The notes under the pieces were generated by a model. It had not been told where the DNA came from, ran no database searches, and saw only the letters and a list, made by a program, of their open reading frames with translations. A DNA stretch of 5,017 bases. Source: a bacterium. GTDB lineage: Bacteria > Vulcanimicrobiota > CADAWZ01. The translations under genes and the position numbers were made by a program. Below are positions 1 through 5,017 of the stretch, one piece after another. Position 1 is the first letter of the stretch. Each line of letters begins with the position of its first letter. The DNA lies in assembly GCA_024409025.1 (NCBI GenBank), contig JAKSUM010000123.1, positions 1 through 5,017 on the forward strand, read 5' to 3'.

Positions 1-18
1 GATTTTTTTAAAAAACAC

Positions 19-46
19 TTGACAAAATTTATTTTTCTGCTATAAT
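19..46 (+). promoter_or_regulatory. Sigma-70-type extended -10 promoter for the tRNA-Leu gene
   Basis: A perfect -35 box TTGACA (19-24) and a perfect -10 box TATAAT (41-46) are separated by 16 bp. A TGC triplet (38-40) directly before the -10 box gives an extended -10 element. Transcription should begin near base 53, leaving a leader of about 36 nt that would be processed off the tRNA. The spacer is T-rich. The position immediately upstream of a tRNA and the near-consensus boxes fit a strong constitutive stable-RNA promoter. Confidence 0.9.
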
Positions 47-71
47 AGCACCTGTCAATGAAACAGCAGAG

Positions 72-85
72 CTGTCAAGAGACAG
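72..85 (+). other. Small hairpin in the tRNA precursor leader
   Basis: CTGTC (72-76) and GACAG (81-85) can form a 5-bp stem with a 4-base loop, three bases before the mature 5' end of the tRNA. The word CTGTCAA occurs twice in the leader (52-58 and 72-78), and the upstream CTGT (52-55) can also pair with ACAG (63-66). The structure is small. It may only help present the precursor to RNase P, or it may mean nothing. Confidence 0.3.
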
Positions 86-88
86 ACT

Positions 89-170
89 GCGGAGGTGGCG
101 GAATGGCAGACGCGTACGTTTGAGGGGCGTATGGGGTTATCCCGTGAGGGTTCAAGTCCCTCTCTCCGCA
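89..170 (+). tRNA. tRNA-Leu, anticodon GAG
   Basis: A full class II cloverleaf can be drawn. The acceptor stem is GCGGAGG (89-95) with TCTCCGC (163-169), including one G-U pair, and the discriminator is A at 170. The anticodon stem is TACGT (115-119) with GCGTA (127-131), and its loop TTGAGGG carries the anticodon GAG (122-124). The long variable arm (132-145) contains a GGG/CCC stem, as expected for leucine tRNA. The T arm is GAGGG (146-150), loop TTCAAGT (151-157) and CCCTC (158-162). The 3' CCA is not encoded (the following bases are CTA), so it must be added by the CCA-adding enzyme. It reads the leucine codons CUC and CUU. CTT looks like the favourite leucine codon of the kinase gene downstream. 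Confidence 0.97.
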
Positions 171-179
171 CTAACGGAA

Positions 180-206
180 AACCGGCTTAACAGCCGGTTT
201 TTTTTT
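180..206 (+). terminator. Intrinsic terminator after tRNA-Leu
   Basis: AACCGGCT (180-187) and AGCCGGTT (192-199) form a perfect 8-bp, GC-cored stem with the 4-base loop TAAC. A run of nine T follows (198-206, overlapping the stem end). It starts ten bases after the tRNA and should end that transcript, separating it from the kinase gene, which has its own promoter just beyond. Confidence 0.93.
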
Positions 207-224
207 GCATTCATGCTAAAAAAC

Positions 225-253
225 TTGACTAAAAATGTTTTTTGCTTAATAAT
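225..253 (+). promoter_or_regulatory. Probable sigma-70-type promoter for the kinase gene
   Basis: TTGACT (225-230, five of six consensus bases) and AATAAT (248-253, five of six) are separated by the ideal 17 bp. Transcription would start near base 260, giving an untranslated leader of about 34 nt. The -35 neighbourhood ACTTGACTAAAA closely resembles that of the tRNA promoter (ACTTGACAAAAT). The surroundings are very AT-rich, so chance boxes are possible, but the placement between a terminator and a start codon supports the call. No operator repeat was noticed. Confidence 0.7.
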
Positions 254-277
254 TATAAAAAAGGAAAAATCAATTCC

Positions 278-281
278 GGAG
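278..281 (+). promoter_or_regulatory. Ribosome-binding site of the kinase gene
   Basis: GGAG lies 12 bases before the ATG at 294, a somewhat long but workable spacing. The next upstream purine-rich word, AAGGA (262-266), is too far away. No other start codon in this frame lies between the RBS and 294, so this site supports the chosen start. Confidence 0.65.
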
Positions 282-293
282 AAACCTGATTTT

Positions 294-743
294 ATGAATA
301 TCTCTGACAGCCTTCTCAGACAAAAGCGCATCTTAAACGCATCACACAACGAAATAGTAATATCTCTGAGCGATGACTACGGAACCTCAGAGACAATATG
401 GACTTCAATAACGCATATCATAGCTGGGAAACTGAAGAGGAAGATAGAATCTTACATGCTCGTCTTTTTTATAAAAAACAGCGATGAAGCATTTATAATA
501 GATTCCACATCATTTAATTTCAAAAATTTTCTTTCCGCGCATGTCATAAGGCAGGAACAGAAATTCCTTCAAGCACTAAAAATATTTGTAAAATACTCAA
601 AAAAAGCATTTATAGACTGGCCTGTCAGAGACTCAACAAAAACAGATGATTTAAGCTTCATACAGGAGTTCAAGGATCAACCCTCCCTTATAGCATATTG
701 CCATGGCATACGCGAGAATGACAGGTTCCAAGAGAAAAAAGAC
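294..743 (+). other. Unrecognised N-terminal domain of the kinase protein
   Basis: Residues 1-150 match no domain I know. The stretch from about residue 19 to 120 alternates short hydrophobic runs (EIVISLS, YMLVFFIKN, EAFIIDST) with a helical-looking segment (HVIRQEQKFLQALKIFVKYSKK), which suggests a small alpha/beta domain. The hydrophobic runs are too short to cross a membrane. A lysine/glutamate-rich stretch follows (residues about 143-184, with FKRKLDFLKIKREKSK), likely a helical linker leading into the first TPR. It may be a sensing or partner-binding module, but that is only a guess from its position ahead of the TPRs and kinase. Confidence 0.5.
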
Positions 744-3700
744 ACATCAGAGATACAGGAAAACGCAAAGACAACAGAATTCAAAAGAAAGCTTGACTTT
801 CTGAAAATAAAAAGGGAAAAATCGAAGGTAAGGCTTACAAAAGCAAGAGATCTTGCAGCCAGAGGGGCTGAGACACAGGATTACGATATAGCCCTTACCA
901 AAGCCTGCAGGGAAATAGACGAAGCCCTTGAATCAGATCCCGGATTTTTGGACGGATGGCTGTTCAAAGCGGACATATGCAGCAAGCTGGAAAGATCCCA
1001 GCAGACTCTTGACGCCCTTCAGGCAGTAATAGAACGAATTCCAGAAAACAAAATAGACGAAGTCCTGAGCGTTGACATATACATACATCTTGCAGATCTT
1101 TATGCGGAGATCGGCAACCATGAGAAGGAAGCCGAAATGCTTCAGAATTTCTTCTGCATAAGCCCGTCTGAAGATGCTGATGAAGAAATACTTAATGACC
1201 TTTCAGCCTGTCTCGGCGCTCCGGACAATTCATGGTATGCCAATTACATAAAAGCCTGCAGGCTTTGCGATGAAGGCAACTATTTCATGGCTTCCGAAGC
1301 AATGAGCGAAGTCCTGAGCGTCGTCGATCTCCGATGGGGATACCACTGGATGGGCATATATTATGAGTCACTTGGAAATCTTATACAGGCAGAGGACCTT
1401 CTGAAGCTTGCAAACGAAAAATATCCGGCATATTCCACATATATGGAGCTTGGTTTTATGTATGAAAAAGCCGGCCAGTTCGCTCATGCAAATGACGCCT
1501 TCAGGCAGGCGACTGAATTTATGCCATACTGCCCGTTTGCATATATATCGGCAGCAGAAAATGGAATAACAAACCTGATGGACAATGTTTCCACCTTCAG
1601 CATGATAATGAAGGCCATAGAGCTTGATCCTTACGGCGCATTTGTAAACCATGCTCAGGAGCTTGTAGAAATGCTTCACAGCGCCGACGCTGAAAATGCA
1701 GGCAAAGCAACAGGCTTCAAGATAAGAAAAATAGGCGATTCTTTCGATGGGAAATACCCGATAGAAGATATTTTTAAGGGCGGCATGGGAATTGTGTATA
1801 AAGTCACGGACTCCGCTGACGGCAAAACATACGCAATGAAGACCTTTCAGGACAAATTCCTCTGGAATGACTCCGTTGTCAAGATGTTCTATCATGAAGC
1901 GGAAATATGGATACGTCTTGGAGTCCATCAGAATATAGTACAGGCAATAAAGATCAAGGATTTTGACGGAAAGCCCTACGTATTCCTCGAATATATAGAA
2001 GGAACGGATCTTGAGGCAATACTGAAATACAGACAGCTCGATGCGGAGCAGATACTTGACTATGCCACCCAATTCTGCAGCGGAATGTCATACGCCTATA
2101 GGACTCTTGGCGTAATACATCAGGACATCAAGCCCTCAAACTGCATGCTGACAAATTCCGGAATACTTAAAATAACAGACTTCGGCCTAGGAAAAATATT
2201 CTCGGAGGCATCGGAAGAAAAAGAGAAAAAAGAGAAGTCAAAGACAGACAAAAAAATCCTTACAGACATACTGCCTTCAGATATAGAGCTTGACAAATCC
2301 TCAAGCAGCCTTATTTCGGACGCCAGCGTAATGGATATGGATCTGGCAGGCGTACGATCATCGGAAACGGATTCACTGCTGACCGAAGAGGGGGAAAGAA
2401 TAGGCGGAACCATCCCCTACATGGCACCAGAGCTTTTCACGGACGAAGGAAAGGCAAATGCGCGCACTGACATATACTCATTCGGGGCAATGCTTTATGA
2501 AATGATAACGGGCGATACGCCTTTCGGAGGCGATGATGCAGAGGCATGCATAATCGGGCATCTTGAGGAAATACCTGAGGATCCATGCATAAAAAGACCC
2601 GACATCCCCAAACAGATAGCAAATGTGGCGCTGAGATGCCTTGAAAAGAATCCCGACGACAGATACGGGGATTTCAGCGAAATACTTGCGGAGCTGAACA
2701 ACATAAGCTCGGAGACAGGACTGCTGGACTATGAACGAAGTCATGGAGACGGAGCATACGATACTCTTGAAAAAATGATATACAGAGGGGAATCCCTCAT
2801 GGTACTTGAGAAATACGGGGAAGCCGCCGAGATCTTCACAAAAACTCTTGCAGCCTACCCAATGGCTCATCAGATATATGCTGAAAGAGCCGAATGCTAC
2901 AGGGTTACCGGACGGTATGCCGAAGCGCTTCACGATCTCAAAAATGCAATAAAAAATAATCCCAAAGATGCGAAAGCATACTCTTATATGGGGAGTCTAT
3001 ATGTGTCCACAAAAAGATTTAAGGAAGCTCATCGCTATCTCTTTACTTCCTCAAAGCTAAATCCGTCATTTGCCGACGTCTGGATAAAGCTCGGCACAAT
3101 GTATGACCTTGTCGGAGACAGCTCCGCAGCAATAAAATATTATGACAACGCTTTAAGCATAAACCCAAAATCCTGCGTGGCATGGAACAATAAGGGCAAC
3201 ATACTGCTTAAAGACAGCAAATATTTTGAAGCGCTTTCATGCTATACAAAAGCAATAGATTCTAATCCAAGATACCAGCTGGCATGGCTGAATCAGGGAA
3301 CAGTCAAGCAGAAGCTTCATCTGCATTTTGACGCAATAAAATCATTCAGGAAATGTCTGGAGCTGAATCCCAATTCAGCAAAAGCAATAACCGGAATATG
3401 CATATCGCTAATAAAGATAAAGGCATTCGGAGAGGCATACAGATATTTTGACTCGATAGAGGCTCTATCGCCTGCAAACTCATATTTCCATTATCTAAAG
3501 TCAACGGCATGCTACGAGCTAAATAAATTCGGAGAGGCTATAGACAATGCCGAGCAGGCAGTTGCAAAAGAATCCGGAAACATCGATCTAATAAAGAACC
3601 TGCTGTCAATCTATTTAAAAATGAATGAATGCGAGGCAGGCTCCGCCATAATAGAAAATCTGCCTGAAGAAGCAAGAAAATCATCAGAAATAAGCACGTA

Positions 3701-5017
3701 TAGGGGACTTTTCCTGAAAGGGCTTCAGAAACAGGAAGCGTTTTCAGCCGGCACTTCGGCATGGTTCACATTTCCCGGCATAAGAGAATATTACCAGACG
3801 GACGCATCAGAATGCGCCGAGCTTTTAGCATCTCAAGAGAGCATGATGAAAAGCACAGGAAGCCATATACTCTCTGCAAGGGCAAGAATAATAAAGGAAA
3901 TAACAGGGAGCGCCAAATCTGAATTTCAATCTGAAATAACAAGCCTCTTCCCGAACTGGAAGCTTCCGGACCTTTCAAAAGAAAAAAGGATATATTCGGA
4001 AATAGCAAAGCTTGCGGGAAAAAAGAAAAAAGGAATACTTCAGGAAACCTTCGGGAGCGAAAGCTCGTACAAAAAGGCAATTGAACAGATGGCTGAAGGA
4101 GATTATATAAAAGCTCTCCAGACATTCCAAAAAATACTGCCAAAGGCATGGGGTGAGATAGACATATGGTGGTATGCCGCAATATGCCAATATGAAATAG
4201 GAAAGCCTGAAGGCGCTGCCGAAATGGTATCCCAAGGTCTTGCCAGAAGCCCGATAGACTACAGGTTCTGGCTGATGAAGGCATTTCTGTACAAGTCAAT
4301 GGGATATATGGAGCAGAGCTTCAACACGTTCGTCCTCACGCTCGCAATAATGCCGTCAAGCTCTGAGGCAATATTTGAAATAATATCAATCCTGCTCCAG
4401 TCAGGAAACGCCGGAGCCGGAAAAACGGCATATCTGATGATCCCCTTTATAGAAAGGCTCGCATTTGAAAACTCATCAAGCCTTTTCACGCTCGCCTTCC
4501 TGTACATTGCGACAGGAAGGACGGACAAGGCGTCAGAGGCCCTCGATCAGTTTCTATCATTCTATCCGCCGTCAGACGATTCGGATTTTCTGAGAATATA
4601 TATAGACATAAAAACCGGCAATCTCGAACAGGCAACCGGAAGAATACTTTCCATGGATTTTTCGGGAAGGCCTGCGGATGACTTTTCCGAATGCCTGTCA
4701 TATCTTCTTTTAGGTTATATAAAGCTGAAAATGAAGAAATATGACGAAGCAAGGACGGAGCTGAACAAAATTCCGCAGCAATCGGAGCTTAACAAGACCG
4801 CTATGTACTACAGGACAATAGCAATAGCCGAAGGAGCAACGTCAGGAATAGATCTTAAGACAATATATTCCAATTTCATATCAGAAAGCCCTAACAGCGA
4901 GATACTCTGGGAAGCCCAAGGGACAGCCCAAAGCATGGACTTCAAGACATACGGGGACGCAAAATGGGCATTTGAAAGAGCCGGCCATACAGCGGACTCT
5001 TATGTCAGAAAAGAAAA
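294..5017 (+). CDS. Large TPR / Hanks-type Ser/Thr protein kinase (3' end beyond window)
   Basis: This gene encodes a eukaryotic-like protein kinase expected to transfer the ATP gamma-phosphate to Ser/Thr of partner proteins. The start is the ATG at 294, with GGAG upstream. The frame stays open to the window edge (1574 codons plus two bases), so the C terminus is missing. Domain order: unrecognised N-terminal domain (1 to about 150), charged linker, TPRs (about 185-448), kinase (about 484-803), eight regular TPRs (825-1096), charged linker (about 1123-1254), then looser TPR-like repeats (about 1260-1574). I see no signal peptide or membrane helix, so the visible part should be cytoplasmic. 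PknB-type kinases usually have one membrane helix and PASTA domains. PknG also combines a soluble kinase with TPRs, but it is about 750 residues and carries a rubredoxin module. I find no frameshift or internal stop. The gene appears to be transcribed alone at its 5' end. Its substrate and pathway are unknown. Confidence 0.96.
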   Translation, partial: MNISDSLLRQKRILNASHNEIVISLSDDYGTSETIWTSITHIIAGKLKRKIESYMLVFFIKNSDEAFIIDSTSFNFKNFLSAHVIRQEQKFLQALKIFVKYSKKAFIDWPVRDSTKTDDLSFIQEFKDQPSLIAYCHGIRENDRFQEKKDTSEIQENAKTTEFKRKLDFLKIKREKSKVRLTKARDLAARGAETQDYDIALTKACREIDEALESDPGFLDGWLFKADICSKLERSQQTLDALQAVIERIPENKIDEVLSVDIYIHLADLYAEIGNHEKEAEMLQNFFCISPSEDADEEILNDLSACLGAPDNSWYANYIKACRLCDEGNYFMASEAMSEVLSVVDLRWGYHWMGIYYESLGNLIQAEDLLKLANEKYPAYSTYMELGFMYEKAGQFAHANDAFRQATEFMPYCPFAYISAAENGITNLMDNVSTFSMIMKAIELDPYGAFVNHAQELVEMLHSADAENAGKATGFKIRKIGDSFDGKYPIEDIFKGGMGIVYKVTDSADGKTYAMKTFQDKFLWNDSVVKMFYHEAEIWIRLGVHQNIVQAIKIKDFDGKPYVFLEYIEGTDLEAILKYRQLDAEQILDYATQFCSGMSYAYRTLGVIHQDIKPSNCMLTNSGILKITDFGLGKIFSEASEEKEKKEKSKTDKKILTDILPSDIELDKSSSSLISDASVMDMDLAGVRSSETDSLLTEEGERIGGTIPYMAPELFTDEGKANARTDIYSFGAMLYEMITGDTPFGGDDAEACIIGHLEEIPEDPCIKRPDIPKQIANVALRCLEKNPDDRYGDFSEILAELNNISSETGLLDYERSHGDGAYDTLEKMIYRGESLMVLEKYGEAAEIFTKTLAAYPMAHQIYAERAECYRVTGRYAEALHDLKNAIKNNPKDAKAYSYMGSLYVSTKRFKEAHRYLFTSSKLNPSFADVWIKLGTMYDLVGDSSAAIKYYDNALSINPKSCVAWNNKGNILLKDSKYFEALSCYTKAIDSNPRYQLAWLNQGTVKQKLHLHFDAIKSFRKCLELNPNSAKAITGICISLIKIKAFGEAYRYFDSIEALSPANSYFHYLKSTACYELNKFGEAIDNAEQAVAKESGNIDLIKNLLSIYLKMNECEAGSAIIENLPEEARKSSEISTYRGLFLKGLQKQEAFSAGTSAWFTFPGIREYYQTDASECAELLASQESMMKSTGSHILSARARIIKEITGSAKSEFQSEITSLFPNWKLPDLSKEKRIYSEIAKLAGKKKKGILQETFGSESSYKKAIEQMAEGDYIKALQTFQKILPKAWGEIDIWWYAAICQYEIGKPEGAAEMVSQGLARSPIDYRFWLMKAFLYKSMGYMEQSFNTFVLTLAIMPSSSEAIFEIISILLQSGNAGAGKTAYLMIPFIERLAFENSSSLFTLAFLYIATGRTDKASEALDQFLSFYPPSDDSDFLRIYIDIKTGNLEQATGRILSMDFSGRPADDFSECLSYLLLGYIKLKMKKYDEARTELNKIPQQSELNKTAMYYRTIAIAEGATSGIDLKTIYSNFISESPNSEILWEAQGTAQSMDFKTYGDAKWAFERAGHTADSYVRKE
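846..1637 (+). repeat. N-terminal TPR repeats (protein-level), residues about 185-448
   Basis: Several 33-34-residue helical repeats fit the TPR pattern. One spans 219-252 (W222, A226, P250) and one 260-293 (A267, A280, P291). Two strong ones are 347-380 (Y350, G354, A366, A373, P378) and 380-413 (G387, A399, F403, A406, P411). A degenerate one spans about 414-447 (ending ELDP). A longer, imperfect repeat at 185-218 ends ESDP. The interval 294-346 keeps helical character but poor consensus. TPRs stack into a superhelix that binds peptides or proteins, and this block directly precedes the kinase. A CxxC pair (C322, C325) lies in the irregular interval. Confidence 0.85.
1743..2702 (+). other. 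Hanks-type Ser/Thr kinase catalytic domain, residues about 484-803
   Basis: The main kinase landmarks appear in order. The glycine-rich loop is KGGMGIVYK (495-503). The VAIK-like Lys is in YAMK (K516), with the helix-C Glu probably E535. HQNIV (545-549) corresponds to the usual HPNIV, and FLEYIEG (564-570) is the hinge. The catalytic loop HQDIKPSN (609-616) carries D611, K613 and N616. DFG is 629-631. GTIPYMAPE (705-713) holds the P+1 loop and APE. D726 is in TDIYSFG, and R790 in NPDDR is the subdomain XI Arg. The catalytic set is complete, so activity is expected. IKPSN in the catalytic loop and GT..YMAPE point to Ser/Thr rather than Tyr specificity. Oddities are F494 in place of the first loop Gly, HQD instead of HRD, and a large activation-segment insertion. 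Confidence 0.96.
2202..2399 (+). other. Charged Ser/Thr-rich insertion in the kinase activation segment
   Basis: From DFG (D629) to the Glu of APE (E713) there are 85 residues, whereas this segment is usually about 20-35 long. The extra part, roughly residues 637-702, opens with a Lys/Glu-rich tract (642-654) and continues with an acidic, serine-rich tract including four consecutive Ser (669-672). Seventeen of its 66 residues are Ser or Thr. The composition suggests a flexible loop. It lies where activating autophosphorylation normally occurs, so it may be a regulatory phosphorylation platform. That role is inferred. Confidence 0.85.
2766..3581 (+). repeat. Array of eight in-register TPR repeats (protein-level), residues 825-1096
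   Basis: Eight consecutive 34-residue repeats begin at residues 825, 859, 893, 927, 961, 995, 1029 and 1063 with no insertions between them. The position-32 proline recurs at 856, 890, 924, 958, 992, 1026 and 1060, and only the last repeat lacks it. Position 8 is G, A, G, G, G, G, C, S and position 20 is Ala in every repeat. Position 4 is W at 930, 964 and 998. The endings NNP, LNP, INP, SNP and LNP are typical. Eight TPRs give slightly more than one superhelical turn, forming a groove for a partner. The array starts about 22 residues after the kinase, so a bound protein would sit near the active site. At the DNA level the repeats are diverged. Confidence 0.95.
4056..5017 (+). repeat. C-terminal divergent TPR-like repeats (protein-level), residues about 1255 to window end
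   Basis: After a charged linker with the basic run GKKKKG (1242-1247), helical repeats resume. The best TPR fits are 1289-1322 (W1292, A1296, A1308, P1320), 1323-1356 (W1326, A1330, P1354), 1394-1427 (A1401, A1413, P1425) and about 1467-1500 (G1474, A1486, P1494). Repeats between and after these are weaker, though helical spacing continues to the last visible residue. This is probably a third protein-interaction surface, separate from the regular array. The number of repeats and the end of the protein are unknown because the window stops here. Confidence 0.75.

Noticed and set aside
1..18. T-run at 3-9 as the end of a terminator of an upstream gene
   Set aside because: The hairpin that would be needed lies outside the window, so it cannot be judged.
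89..170. tRNA-Leu as an integration site for a mobile element
   Set aside because: No second copy of the tRNA 3' end, integrase gene or other mobile-element hallmark was seen in the window.
1257..1268. CxxC pair (C322, C325) as a zinc or redox site
   Set aside because: Only one pair is present, with no second CxxC nearby to complete a zinc site, and it sits in helical repeat sequence. Unlike PknG, there is no rubredoxin-like module.
1368..2072. 234-residue open frame on the minus strand
   Set aside because: It is antisense to the TPR/kinase coding region, is rich in Cys, Tyr and Phe, and shows no recognisable domain. It is a shadow of the strong + strand frame.
2250..2256. Run of seven A inside the activation-loop insertion as a phase-variation or slippage site
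   Set aside because: The tract is short, falls in a lysine-rich stretch of an A-rich gene, and the frame is intact on both sides. Similar A runs occur elsewhere in the gene (for example near 4019-4031).
3766..4299. 177-residue open frame on the minus strand, and other shorter minus-strand frames
   Set aside because: All overlap the continuous kinase frame, have low-complexity Leu/Phe/Ser-rich translations and lack convincing families.
4404..4427. Walker A-like motif GNAGAGKT (residues 1371-1378), suggesting a second nucleotide-binding site
   Set aside because: It fits the GxxxxGKT pattern but lies at a helix-helix turn inside a TPR-like repeat series. There is no preceding beta strand and no Walker B partner that I can see. 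Most likely coincidental.

Overview
The window comes from a bacterium. It has sigma-70-type promoters with recognisable -35 and -10 boxes, an intrinsic terminator, a tRNA without an encoded CCA end, and a Shine-Dalgarno-like site ahead of a very long protein-coding gene. The intergenic DNA is very AT-rich and the gene is moderately AT-rich. Isoleucine is mostly ATA, leucine is often CTT and arginine is mostly AGA/AGG. These habits do not fix a phylum, and I cannot name the organism from the sequence alone.

Layout: bases 19-46 are a strong extended -10 promoter. It drives a tRNA-Leu(GAG) gene (89-170), which ends at a clean hairpin plus T-run (180-206). A second promoter (225-253) follows, then a short leader with a ribosome-binding site. 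The rest of the window (294-5017) is one uninterrupted reading frame on the + strand, still open at the last base: 1574 complete codons plus two bases.

The long gene encodes a soluble-looking Hanks-type Ser/Thr protein kinase embedded in tetratricopeptide (TPR) repeats. Its order is: an unrecognised N-terminal domain (about residues 1-150), a basic/charged linker, a first set of TPRs (about 185-448), the kinase domain (about 484-803), a regular eight-repeat TPR array (825-1096), a charged linker, and a second, looser set of TPR-like repeats running to the window edge. The kinase keeps its ATP-binding Lys, the catalytic Asp/Asn and DFG. It has three unusual features: the catalytic loop reads HQD rather than HRD, the first Gly of the glycine-rich loop is Phe, and the activation segment carries a charged, Ser/Thr-rich insertion of about 66 residues. 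The likely role is a cytoplasmic signalling kinase that uses its TPR superhelices to bind partners or substrates. No target, cognate phosphatase or operon partner is visible here.

The tRNA and kinase genes appear to be separate transcription units. There is no sign of an insertion sequence, CRISPR array or other mobile element, and no gene on the minus strand that I would support.
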